Position numbers and translations under genes: made by a program. A stretch of DNA of 64,000 nucleotides, taken from the NCBI RefSeq assembly GCF_003945385.1, contig NZ_AP018920.1, positions 1,426,001-1,490,000 on the forward strand, written 5' to 3'. Source of the stretch: Pseudonocardia autotrophica. Its GTDB lineage: Bacteria; Actinomycetota; Actinomycetes; Mycobacteriales; Pseudonocardiaceae. Each line of letters starts with the position of its first letter. The first letter of the stretch is position 1. The notes beneath the pieces were generated by a model. The model saw only the letters and a program-made list of their open reading frames with translations. It ran no database searches and was not told the DNA's origin. Below are positions 1 to 11,557 of this stretch, piece by piece.

Positions 1-447
1 GCCCTGCTGCCGCTGCCGGCCGTGCTCGCCGGCTGCGGTGTCGCGGGGGCGCTCCCCGGCGGCACGGACCGCGACCTCCCCGGGAGCCTCTGCTCGCTCG
101 TCCCGGAGCCGGAGCTCGCCGGGCCGGAGCTCGCCGGGCCGGAGCTCGCCGGGCTGGGGCTGACCGGTCCGGGGCGGCCCGTCGCGCCGCCCGCGATCGG
201 CTGTATGTGGGATCCGGTCACGTCCGGGCCGGAGGTGTCGATCGGGGAGCCGGGATGGCTGCCCACGGTGCCCGTCGTCCTGGTCGGCGGGCCCCGGCGG
301 GATGACTACGGGTTCATGGCCGAGGCGTACGGCGGGCGGGACAGGCATTCGCCGGTCGACGTCGCCGGACGCACCGGCGTGCAGTTCGACCTCGGCGGGA
401 ACAGTTGCACGGTGGCGGTCGACCTGGATCCCGGGTCCTCGCCGTGA
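1..447 (+). CDS. Secreted lipoprotein, DUF3558-like (5' end cut off)
   Basis: The frame is open from base 1. The visible N-terminus is a hydrophobic stretch ending in a lipobox, L-A-G-C, with the lipidated Cys encoded at 34-36, so the mature protein should be anchored outside the cytoplasmic membrane. Only the first few signal-peptide residues are missing. A C-M-W motif in the middle and a late C-T-V resemble the two-cysteine layout of actinobacterial DUF3558 lipoproteins, but the match is by eye. An ELAGP repeat follows the signal peptide. Function unknown. Confidence 0.6.
   Translation, partial: ALLPLPAVLAGCGVAGALPGGTDRDLPGSLCSLVPEPELAGPELAGPELAGLGLTGPGRPVAPPAIGCMWDPVTSGPEVSIGEPGWLPTVPVVLVGGPRRDDYGFMAEAYGGRDRHSPVDVAGRTGVQFDLGGNSCTVAVDLDPGSSP
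112..171 (+). repeat. 15-bp in-frame tandem repeat in the lipoprotein
   Basis: Three near-identical copies of GAGCTCGCCGGGCCG and a fourth degenerate copy encode ELAGP-ELAGP-ELAGL-GLTGP just after the lipobox region. It is probably a flexible tether between membrane anchor and domain. Confidence 0.8.
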
Positions 448-519
448 CGAGCGGTGCGGGCTGCGACGCCGCTCGCGTGATCGCCGGAGTCGCTGCGGAC
501 AACGCTGCCGGCTGAGCGG

Positions 520-963
520 TCAGCGCGCGGCCGACGCCGCGGTGAGCGGGAGCTGCTTGCGGAGCTCGCCGACGTCGTTGCGGACGAAGCCGTGCGCCGC
601 GAGCCATCCGGTGACCGGCTCGGGATCGGGGTGGCCGTCGGGCACCACGTTGTAGATGTAGTTCAGGCCCCGCCGCGCCGCCTCGATCTCGAGGCGGGAC
701 AGCACGAACGATCCGACTCCGCTGCGCTGCGCGTCCGGGTGCACCAGTACCAGGATCTCGGCGTCGCCCCAGGACTCGTCCAGTCGTCCGTAGGCGACGG
801 TGGCACCGGCCGCGTCCTGCACCCGCCACCACTCGTCACCGAGCGCATCGCCGATGGCGGGCTGTCCCAGGCCGAACAGCGACGGCGACAGTCCCGCCAG
901 CACGGCCGCCTTGCGACCGTCCCAACTCGCCGGGGTCTCCGGGATCCACTCCCACGCGTCCAC
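520..963 (-). CDS. GNAT-family N-acetyltransferase
   Basis: A 147-residue single-domain protein. The acetyl-CoA loop is visible as R-S-G-V-G-S inside HPDAQRSGVGSFVLSRLE, preceded by an ILVLVHP beta strand, the usual GNAT beta4-alpha3 arrangement. The start is the GTG at 963: a GGAGG Shine-Dalgarno sits 5 bases before it, and the frame upstream has no coding character. It is transcribed away from a TetR gene across a 156-bp gap that carries two inverted repeats, so that regulator may control it. Substrate unknown. Confidence 0.85.
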   Translation of the reverse strand: MDAWEWIPETPASWDGRKAAVLAGLSPSLFGLGQPAIGDALGDEWWRVQDAAGATVAYGRLDESWGDAEILVLVHPDAQRSGVGSFVLSRLEIEAARRGLNYIYNVVPDGHPDPEPVTGWLAAHGFVRNDVGELRKQLPLTAASAAR

Positions 964-1067
964 TCCGGCCTCCTCGTCGTCGGCTGTTCTTCCGGTGACG
1001 TCCTGAGTGAACCCGGTGGATCGTGTTCCGCCAAGGGGGCGTCGCGAATAGCGACACCTTGAAATTC

Positions 1068-1097
1068 TGCCGCTACGGCAAAATTGCCGGAACGGCA
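1068..1097. promoter_or_regulatory. Tandem inverted-repeat operator, TetR/GNAT intergenic region
   Basis: Two copies of the 13-bp inverted repeat TGCCG-N3-CGGCA lie at 1068-1080 and 1085-1097, 17 bp apart start to start. An overlapping CGGCAA-AA-TTGCCG palindrome links them. The site lies 22 bp before the TetR ATG, between divergent genes, as expected for TetR autoregulation. Binding by this TetR is inferred. Confidence 0.55.
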
Positions 1098-1119
1098 CTT
1101 TGTAGCTACTGTCGTCGCC

Positions 1120-1758
1120 ATGGAGGACACGCCCGGCCCCGGGCTGCGGGAGCGCAAGAAGCGGGAGACCCGCGACGAGTTGAGCCGGGCCGCGGTCGAA
1201 CTGGTCGGCGAGCGGGGCTGGGCCGCGGTCACGATCGACGACATCGCCGCCCGGGCCGGGGTGGCCCCCCGCACCTTCCGCAACTACTTCCCGACGAAGG
1301 CGGCCGCGATCTCCGGCCGGCACGTGGACCGGATGCGCCGGGTGGCCGAAGCGCTGGCCGCGCTCCCGGCCGACGTCCCGCTGCTGCCGGGCCTTCTCGA
1401 CCGGGTCCTGGCGGAGTTCGCGCAGTCCGGGCCGGGCGCCCCGCCGCCCGATCCGGCGCGGATCGCGGCGGTCCGGCTGATGCTGGCCGAGCCCGCGCTG
1501 CAGGGGGAACTGGCCCGGGCCGGCGCGCTCGCCCGCGACGAGCTGGCCGCGGCGGTCGCCGCCCGCACCGGAACGGACCCGGAGCGGGAGATCTACCCGC
1601 ACCTGGTGGCCGCGGCCGTCGACTCCGCGGTGGACGTCGCGATCACGCACTGCCTGGGGGCGGCCCGCCCGGTCCCGCTGGTGCCGGTGCTGCGCGACGC
1701 ACTCGAACGGCTCACCGCGGGCCTCGCCGTCCCGCCCGCACCCGAGGAGCAGCCATGA
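1120..1758 (+). CDS. TetR-family transcriptional regulator
   Basis: A 212-residue regulator. The N-terminal helix-turn-helix reads ITIDDIAARAGVAPRTFRNYF-like, with the conserved Y-F-x-x-K after the recognition helix. The C-terminal ligand domain is of unknown specificity. I chose the ATG at 1120 because the longer frame begins inside the intergenic inverted repeats. It is divergent from the GNAT gene and convergent with the CoA ligase, with a 40-bp gap. Its ligand could be an aromatic acid or acyl-CoA given the ligase neighbour, but nothing in the sequence shows this. Confidence 0.85.
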   Translation: MEDTPGPGLRERKKRETRDELSRAAVELVGERGWAAVTIDDIAARAGVAPRTFRNYFPTKAAAISGRHVDRMRRVAEALAALPADVPLLPGLLDRVLAEFAQSGPGAPPPDPARIAAVRLMLAEPALQGELARAGALARDELAAAVAARTGTDPEREIYPHLVAAAVDSAVDVAITHCLGAARPVPLVPVLRDALERLTAGLAVPPAPEEQP

Positions 1759-1798
1759 CCGGTGCCGGTGCCGGTGTCGTGGGCGTCGGCGGCCGGGG

Positions 1799-3400
1799 TC
1801 AGACCACCGGCTCCGGCTCCGCGGCCGGCCCGGCCGCCCGCTCGCGGAGCCGGAACCGCTGGATCTTCCCGGTCGGGGTCTTCGGCAGCTCGTCCACGGC
1901 GACGACCAGCCGCGGCCGCTTGAACGCCGCCAGTCCCTCCCGGCAGAACGCCACCAGCTCGTCCGCCGACGGGGCGGCCGCGGCGTCGCGGGGCACCACG
2001 AATGCGACCGGCTTGTCCAGGCCGTCGTCGTCCGGGACCCCGACGACGACCGCCTCGGCCAGCCCGGGGTGCTCCAGCAGCCGGGCCTCCACCTCGGCGG
2101 GGGAGACCCAGATGCCACCGACCTTGAGGACGTCGTCGGCCCGGCCCAGGCAGGTCCAGGAGCCGTCGTCGCCGCGCACGTACTGATCACCCGTGCGCAT
2201 CCACCGGCCCTGGAAGACCTGCCGGTTCACCTCGGTGCGGCACCAGTAGCCGGTGCAGACCGAGTCGCCCGCCACGTAGAGCATGCCCTGCTCACCGGGC
2301 TCGTCGATCACGCTGCCGTCCGGGCGGCGCAGCTCGATCTCGTAGCCGGGCACCGGGAACCCGGAGCTGCCCGGAACCACCTCGCCGGGCCGATTGGAGA
2401 TGAAGATGTGCAGCGCCTCGGTGGAGCCGATGCCGTCGAGCACCTCGAAGCCGTAGCGTTCCCGGACGCCGTGGAACATCCGCACCGGCAGCGCCTCGCC
2501 CGCCGAGACGCCCAGGCGCACCGTCGCGAACCGCTCCCGCGGCAGCTCGGCGGCGATCAGCGGGCCCCAGAAGCTGGGGACCGCGAAGAGCAGCGTCGCC
2601 GCGTGCTCGGCCGCCAGCTGCGAGTACCGCTCCGGATCGGGCCGCGACGGCTCCAGCACCGCGCAGGCCCCCACCGACAGCGGGAAGAACATCGAGTTGC
2701 CGATGCCGTAGGCGAAGAACAGCTTGGCGACCGACAGGCAGACGTCGCCCGGCCGGATGCCGAGCACCCGGGCGCCGTAGGTCTCGCACACCGAGCGGAT
2801 GTCGGCGTGCCGGTGCATCGCGCCCTTGGGCTTGCCGGTGGTGCCCGAGGTGTAGAGCCACAGCGCCTGCGACTCCTCCCACGTCGGGTGCGGCTCCGGC
2901 ATCGGATCCCCGGTGGCGAGCAGCTCGTCCCAGGTCAGCGACTCGACCGCGGACGGGAGCCGGTCCGGGCCGGTGAGCACCACCCGTTCCAGGTCGGGGG
3001 CGTCGGCGGCGGCCTCGGTGAGCGCACCGGCGAACGCGGCACCGCCGATCACCGTGGTCGCCCGCGAGTCCCGGACCAGGACGCCGAGCTCCCGGCCGGT
3101 CAGCATCGTCGACGACGGCACGGCGACCGCGCCGGACCACATGGTGGCGAGGATCGCGACGTAGAGCTGCACGTCGTCGGGCATCACCAGCAGCACCCGC
3201 TGTTCCGGCCGGACGCCTGCGGCACGCAGCGCGCCGGCCAGCGCGCGTACCCGGTCGGTGAGCTCGGCGTAGGTCAGCGATCCGCCCGGAAATCGGACGG
3301 CGGTGCGCTCGCCGTCCCCCGCCGCCACCCGGGCGGCGGTCAGGTAGGCGGCCGCGTTGAACGAAGGAACGGGCTGGTCAGCACGGACGACGTCGGCCAT
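1799..3400 (-). CDS. Benzoate-CoA ligase family protein (ANL superfamily)
   Basis: A 533-residue acyl-adenylating enzyme that would activate an aromatic or related carboxylate to its CoA thioester with ATP. The P-loop is YTSGTTGKPKGAMH; later come GIGSTE, the TGD motif (MRTGDQYVR) and the catalytic lysine in KTPTGKIQRFRL near the C-terminus. Length and the N-terminal VPSFNAAAYLT block fit the benzoate/4-hydroxybenzoate-CoA ligase branch. The start is the ATG at 3400. No ring-reducing or epoxidase genes are in view, so the substrate is open. Confidence 0.85.
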   Translation of the reverse strand: MADVVRADQPVPSFNAAAYLTAARVAAGDGERTAVRFPGGSLTYAELTDRVRALAGALRAAGVRPEQRVLLVMPDDVQLYVAILATMWSGAVAVPSSTMLTGRELGVLVRDSRATTVIGGAAFAGALTEAAADAPDLERVVLTGPDRLPSAVESLTWDELLATGDPMPEPHPTWEESQALWLYTSGTTGKPKGAMHRHADIRSVCETYGARVLGIRPGDVCLSVAKLFFAYGIGNSMFFPLSVGACAVLEPSRPDPERYSQLAAEHAATLLFAVPSFWGPLIAAELPRERFATVRLGVSAGEALPVRMFHGVRERYGFEVLDGIGSTEALHIFISNRPGEVVPGSSGFPVPGYEIELRRPDGSVIDEPGEQGMLYVAGDSVCTGYWCRTEVNRQVFQGRWMRTGDQYVRGDDGSWTCLGRADDVLKVGGIWVSPAEVEARLLEHPGLAEAVVVGVPDDDGLDKPVAFVVPRDAAAAPSADELVAFCREGLAAFKRPRLVVAVDELPKTPTGKIQRFRLRERAAGPAAEPEPVV

Positions 3401-3441
3401 GGTGGGTGGCTCCTGTGCCGGTTCGGGGACCTGTGATGCTA

Positions 3442-3456
3442 CACACATCACGTGTG
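3442..3456. promoter_or_regulatory. Inverted repeat CACAC-N5-GTGTG between divergent genes
   Basis: A 5+5 bp inverted repeat around CACGTG, in the 113-bp gap between the CoA ligase and the AAA+/VWA gene. It is a plausible operator for the ligase promoter, with no further support. Confidence 0.3.
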
Positions 3457-3513
3457 GCGTCAACGCTTCGTAGACCGTTCCGTCGGGGCCTCCGAATGTG
3501 GTGAGCTGGCCCG

Positions 3514-5490
3514 GTGACAGTGCCGTTCACGCCGTCGACACAGCGGTCCACGCCGTCGACGCAGCCGGTGACAGAGCCGTCCGCTGCCGGAAACGGGCTC
3601 CGGAGCCCGGTGCCCGTGGTCGGGCTGGACCGCGAGCGCGAGGTGCTCACGGTCGCCCTCGCCACCGGCAGGCACGTGGTGCTGGAGGGTCCGCCGGGCA
3701 CCGGCAAGTCGACCCTGCTGCACGCGATCGCCCGCGACTCCGGACGCCGGATGGTGTTCGTCGAGGGCAACGCCGAGCTGACCCCGGCCCGGCTGGTCGG
3801 CGCCTATGACCCGGCGCAGGTGCTCGCCGAGGGCTACACCCCGGCGGCGTTCGTCGACGGTCCGCTGCTCACCGCGCTGCGCGAGGACGGCCTGCTCTAC
3901 CTCGAGGAGATGAACCGGGTCCCCGAGGAGACGCTGAACGTGCTGATCACGGTGCTCACCGAGGGCGAGATCAGCGTCCCACGGTTCGGCACGGTCACCG
4001 CGGGCCCCGGCTTCCGGCTGATCGCGGCGATGAACCCGTTCGACGCCGTCGGCACCGCCCGGGTGAGCCAGGCGATCGCCGACCGGATGTGCCGGGTGGT
4101 GCTCGGCTACCAGCCCGAGGACGCCGAGCGCCGGATCACCGAGGCGGTCACCGGGCGCCCGGCCCCGGCCGTCGCACTCGCCGTGGCGCTGACCCGGCGC
4201 ACCCGCGGGCACGCCGACGTCCGGATGGGCTCGTCGGTCCGCGGCGCCATCGACCTCGCGCACGTCCTGACCGGGCTGGCCGAGCTGCGCGGCGAGGACC
4301 CGCCTGCCCGGGAGACCGCGCGCGACGCCCTGCACGCCGCGCTGTCCGGCCGGATCCGGATCGCCGACGGCGTCGACCGCGCCCCGGAATCGGTGCTCGA
4401 CGAGATCCTCGACGACGTGTGGCCGCCGGAATCCGACGCCCCGCCCGAACAGCCCGATCCGGCTGAGGAGACGGACGGTGATCAGGGAAAAGCAGACGGC
4501 CCGGCGCCCGCTGACGGCGCGCCGGGCTCCTCGTCGGAACCCGGGCCGCAGCGGCCCGGCCGGACCGGCCGTCCGCCGCGCGGCCCGCGCACGCTGGGCC
4601 GGGACCAGCTGGCGTCGCGGCACGAGGGATTCGAGGAGGTCTCGCCGGGGCTCGGCGAGCTCGACGCCGGCGCGTTCGACGACGCGCTGGCCCGCGATCC
4701 CGAGGCGGCCGCCGCGCTGCTCGCCGATCTCGCCGTCGCCACCGACGCGGAGCTGCGCGCCAGGGCCCGGCGGATCGCCGGCCGGGTGTTCCTGCGGCTC
4801 GGCCGGGTCGGGCCGGCCCGCTCGCGCGGCACCCGACGGCTCGGGCCGCGGCGCGGTGGGCACGGTGATCTCGACCTGGACCGCACCCTCGACGGCTGGC
4901 ACCCGGGCAGCGGCCCGCCGCGCCCGGAGGACCTCATCACCCGGGACTGGACCGCGCACCGCCGGGCGATCTGCCTGGTCGTCGACGTGTCCGGGTCGAT
5001 GCAGGGCGAGGCGGTCGCGCTCGCCGCGGTCGCCGCGGCCGGCGTGGTGCTGGCCTGCACGAACGGCGGCGCCGGAGGCACCGCGCAGGATCCGGGGGTG
5101 CTCGCCTTCGGCTCCGGGGTGCAGACACTGGCGAGGCACGGCGTGCCACGCCCGGCGCAGGATCTGGTCGCCGAGCTCGTCGCGCTGCGCGGGCACGGCA
5201 CGACCGATCTCGCCGCCGCGCTGCGCGCCGCGTCCGCACAGCTGGCCGGCGCGGTCGCCGAGGAGCGGACCGTCGTACTGCTCTCGGACTGCCTGCACAC
5301 CGCGGGCGACGACCCGCTCGGCGCCCTCGCCGGGATCGACCGCCTGCACGTGCTGCTGCCCGCCCCCGGCGGCCCGGACGCCGACGCGCGCCGCGCCGCC
5401 GGTGCACTCGCCGCCCGCGGCGGTGGCCTCTGTGTGCCGGTGGCCCGGCTCGGCGACGTCGGCGCCGCGCTGACCCGCGTCCTGACCTGA
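3514..5490 (+). CDS. MoxR-type AAA+ ATPase fused to a VWA domain
   Basis: A 658-residue protein joining two parts that are usually separate subunits. Residues about 35-310 are a MoxR/BchI-like AAA+ domain, with Walker A GPPGTGKS at 59-66 and Walker B LLYLEEMNR near 130. A Pro/Glu/Asp-rich linker follows. Residues about 480-658 are a von Willebrand A domain with the MIDAS motif DVSGSM. Such proteins insert metals or remodel enzyme complexes. It resembles Mg-chelatase I and D subunits in one chain but has no tetrapyrrole neighbours. The start is the GTG at 3514; a Thr/Pro-rich repeat follows it. The client is unknown. Confidence 0.85.
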   Translation: MTVPFTPSTQRSTPSTQPVTEPSAAGNGLRSPVPVVGLDREREVLTVALATGRHVVLEGPPGTGKSTLLHAIARDSGRRMVFVEGNAELTPARLVGAYDPAQVLAEGYTPAAFVDGPLLTALREDGLLYLEEMNRVPEETLNVLITVLTEGEISVPRFGTVTAGPGFRLIAAMNPFDAVGTARVSQAIADRMCRVVLGYQPEDAERRITEAVTGRPAPAVALAVALTRRTRGHADVRMGSSVRGAIDLAHVLTGLAELRGEDPPARETARDALHAALSGRIRIADGVDRAPESVLDEILDDVWPPESDAPPEQPDPAEETDGDQGKADGPAPADGAPGSSSEPGPQRPGRTGRPPRGPRTLGRDQLASRHEGFEEVSPGLGELDAGAFDDALARDPEAAAALLADLAVATDAELRARARRIAGRVFLRLGRVGPARSRGTRRLGPRRGGHGDLDLDRTLDGWHPGSGPPRPEDLITRDWTAHRRAICLVVDVSGSMQGEAVALAAVAAAGVVLACTNGGAGGTAQDPGVLAFGSGVQTLARHGVPRPAQDLVAELVALRGHGTTDLAAALRAASAQLAGAVAEERTVVLLSDCLHTAGDDPLGALAGIDRLHVLLPAPGGPDADARRAAGALAARGGGLCVPVARLGDVGAALTRVLT

Positions 5491-5516
5491 TCGGGGGCTG
5501 CGTAGGCTCGCGCCAC

Positions 5517-6329
5517 GTGGGGACACTGGTCAGCTTCCATGCCCATCCCGATGACGAGTCGATCGGCACCGCGGGCACTCTCGCCAAGGCAGCCGCGCTC
5601 GGGCACCGGGTGGTGCTCGTGTTCGCGACCCGAGGCGAGCTCGGCGAGCCCGTCCCGGGGGTGCTCGCCGACGGTGAGCAGCTCTCGGTGCGGCGTTCCG
5701 CGGAGTGCCACGAGTCCGCGAAGGTGCTCGGCGTCGCCCGCGTCGAGTTCCTCGGCTACGTCGACTCCGGGATGATGGGCGAGCCGTCCAACGACGCGCC
5801 GTACTGCTTCTGGCAGGCCCCGGTGGAGCACGCGGCCAAGCGGCTCGCGCTGATCCTCGAGGAGGAGGAGGCCGACGTCCTCACCACCTACGACGACAAC
5901 GGCGGCTACGGGCACCCGGACCACATCCAGGTGCACCGGGTGGGTGCCCGCGCCGGCGAGCTGGCCGGGGTGCCGGTCGTCGCGCAGAACACCACGAACC
6001 GGGACTGGCTGATGCGCGGCATGCGGGGACTGCGCAAGGAGCGCGGCGCCGACTTCGAGCTGCCCGACATCACCGACGATCCGTCGTTCGGCAAGCCGGA
6101 GTCCGAGATCACGCACCGGGTCGAGGCCGTCGAGTACGCCGAGACGAAGCGGGCGTCGATGCGGGCGCACGCCAGTCAGATGGGCCCCGAGCACTTCATG
6201 CTGACGATGCCCGATCCGGTCTTCGCGATGGGGCTGGGCACCGAGTTCTTCATCGTGGCGAGCCCGCCGAACCCGGCGTCAACGCCGGAGATCTGGACCG
6301 AGGTGTTCGAGCCGCTACACAGCGGGTGA
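5517..6329 (+). CDS. PIG-L (LmbE-like) family deacetylase
   Basis: A 270-residue zinc-dependent N-deacetylase-type protein. The zinc/catalytic motif AHPDDE is at residues 9-14 and a second metal-ligand H-P-D-H occurs near residue 140 (GYGHPDHIQVHR). The family includes the mycothiol enzymes MshB and Mca, but the flanking residues fit neither well enough to name it. GTG start, 27 bp after the AAA+/VWA gene on the same strand. Its stop overlaps the end of the convergent acyltransferase gene. Confidence 0.8.
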   Translation: MGTLVSFHAHPDDESIGTAGTLAKAAALGHRVVLVFATRGELGEPVPGVLADGEQLSVRRSAECHESAKVLGVARVEFLGYVDSGMMGEPSNDAPYCFWQAPVEHAAKRLALILEEEEADVLTTYDDNGGYGHPDHIQVHRVGARAGELAGVPVVAQNTTNRDWLMRGMRGLRKERGADFELPDITDDPSFGKPESEITHRVEAVEYAETKRASMRAHASQMGPEHFMLTMPDPVFAMGLGTEFFIVASPPNPASTPEIWTEVFEPLHSG

Positions 6330-7442
6330 GCTGCGCGAACCCCGCGCGGTGAGCCGGTCCCAGGCGCTCATCAGGGCGCCGTGGGCCGGCCGCTCGACGA
6401 GCCGGGTGAGCAACCAGCCCAGCGCCAGCGCGCTGCCCAGCATCGCCGCCGACTGCAGCATCGGCCCGACGCCGACGTCCTGCAGCCGCCGCATCAGCAC
6501 GTAGCCGATCGTCTGGTGCACCAGGTAGACGCCGTAGGAGATGCCGGCCAGCCTGCGCAGCGCGACCGCGAGCGGGGCCGGCGTCCACGAGCCCGGGTTC
6601 GGCAGCCGGGACGCCAGCGCGACCACCGCGATGCCCGTGCACACCCCGGCGACGGCGACGACGTCGATCTCCAGCGTGCCGTCCGGCCCGGGCGCGAAAC
6701 TGTGCAGGAACTGGGCCGCACCGCACAGCGTGAGCAGTGCCAGTGCGTGCGCCGGGCCCATCCGGCGGGTCGACCAGAGCCAGATCGCGATCCCGGCGAC
6801 GAACAGGTGCAGCCGGTGGAAACCGAGACCGTCGACGACGACCCCGTACCACCACGGCGGATCGGAGAGCCCACCCGGAGCGGCCCGCAGCGGCCACAAC
6901 AGCAGCGGCACCAGCAGCAGCGTCCACAGCAGCACCCGCAGCCGCGGGCCGGTGCCCCAGCGGGTGGTGCTCAGCACGGCCGCAGCGGTGAAGGCCATCA
7001 GCTGCAGCGGCAACGTCCAGTAGGCCGGGTCGAGCCACGGGTAGCGGACGTCGTCCCAGTTCCCGAGCATCAGCCAGTTGGTGAGGATCTGGTGGGCCGG
7101 CGGGTCGCCCCAGTCCGCGGGGCCCAGCAGGTGCAGCGTCAGCCACGCCACCGGCACCACCACCAGGAACGCGGGCAGCAGCCGGGCCACCCGGGCCCAC
7201 CAGTACCGGCCTGCGGAGTGCCTGCCCAGGGTGGCGCAGGCGAAGTAGGCCGAGACGACCAGCAGCAGGCTGGCGCCGACCTGGTGATCGAAGGAGAACC
7301 TGCGTTCGATCAGCTCGGGATGCAGCTCGGGCCCCAGGTGGGTGGCGTGATAGGTCACCACGAGCAGGACGAACCCGATCCGCAACGCGTCCCATGCGGG
7401 CTCGCGGCGGGTGCCGGTGCGTCCGGCGTTCGGCGTCGTCAC
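6315..7442 (-). CDS. Acyltransferase-3 family integral membrane protein
   Basis: About 375 residues with roughly ten hydrophobic helices. The first helix carries the family's active-site histidine (VVTYHATH), followed by an R-x-x-R-L-L-P-A-F block. Such enzymes O-acylate sugars, lipids or peptidoglycan at the membrane. GTG starts at 7442 and 7448 are both possible; the longer frame is unlikely. It is convergent with the PIG-L gene, with 15 bp of 3' overlap. Confidence 0.8.
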   Translation of the reverse strand: MTTPNAGRTGTRREPAWDALRIGFVLLVVTYHATHLGPELHPELIERRFSFDHQVGASLLLVVSAYFACATLGRHSAGRYWWARVARLLPAFLVVVPVAWLTLHLLGPADWGDPPAHQILTNWLMLGNWDDVRYPWLDPAYWTLPLQLMAFTAAAVLSTTRWGTGPRLRVLLWTLLLVPLLLWPLRAAPGGLSDPPWWYGVVVDGLGFHRLHLFVAGIAIWLWSTRRMGPAHALALLTLCGAAQFLHSFAPGPDGTLEIDVVAVAGVCTGIAVVALASRLPNPGSWTPAPLAVALRRLAGISYGVYLVHQTIGYVLMRRLQDVGVGPMLQSAAMLGSALALGWLLTRLVERPAHGALMSAWDRLTARGSRSSPAV

Positions 7443-7610
7443 GACCACCCCGCCACGGTAGGAACCCGGCTGCCCCGGAGTACGGGCACCCCCGTGCACG
7501 GCAGGCACCCGATGGTGGGACGGGGTGAAACCGGACCCGCCGGTGCGCCCGGGGGGTGGTCGTTCTACCCTCCGTAGAGCACAATCGGCGCGCGACGTGC
7601 GGCCTGCCCG

Positions 7611-7636
7611 GAACTCCGCTGTGGAACTCCGCTGTG
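7611..7636. repeat. 13-bp tandem duplication before ctaD
   Basis: Two perfect adjacent copies of GAACTCCGCTGTG lie in the 290-bp gap between the acyltransferase and ctaD. This leader presumably holds the ctaD promoter; I could not assign -35/-10 boxes with confidence. Confidence 0.7.
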
Positions 7637-7732
7637 GATCTCCGGGCCGGTCGGGTGTCGTTCGCCGGTCGGGAAGTAGAGTCCTCCCGTCCGCGAGGAC
7701 GTGCTCAGGTCAGGCAAGTGCAGGAGGACCAG

Positions 7733-11473
<3,741 letters not shown>

Positions 11474-11476
<3 letters not shown>

Positions 11477-11529
11477 GGGGTACACCAGAGCTCCCGGGGC
11501 CCGGTCGTACAGCTCTGGTGTACCCCTCA
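11474..11529. terminator. Bidirectional terminator, 19-bp perfect stem
   Basis: An inverted repeat between convergent genes, with arms at 11474-11492 and 11511-11529 and an 18-base loop. The left arm begins with the Pth2 gene's TGA stop. There is no T-tract, as is common in high-GC actinobacteria. Confidence 0.8.
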
Positions 11530-11557
11530 CCGGCCTGGGCCGGGGGTGGTGCGGGGC

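Noticed and set aside
964..2190. Long N-terminal extension of the GNAT frame
   Set aside because: It crosses the TetR gene, and GGAGG with GTG at 963 gives a normal GNAT.
5517..6329. Naming the PIG-L protein as MshB or Mca
   Set aside because: The AHPDDE motif is common to the whole family, and flanking residues do not clearly match either mycothiol enzyme.
6315..6329. 15-bp 3' overlap of the PIG-L and acyltransferase genes as a regulatory antisense device
   Set aside because: Short convergent overlaps are ordinary in compact actinobacterial genomes and no structure is seen here.
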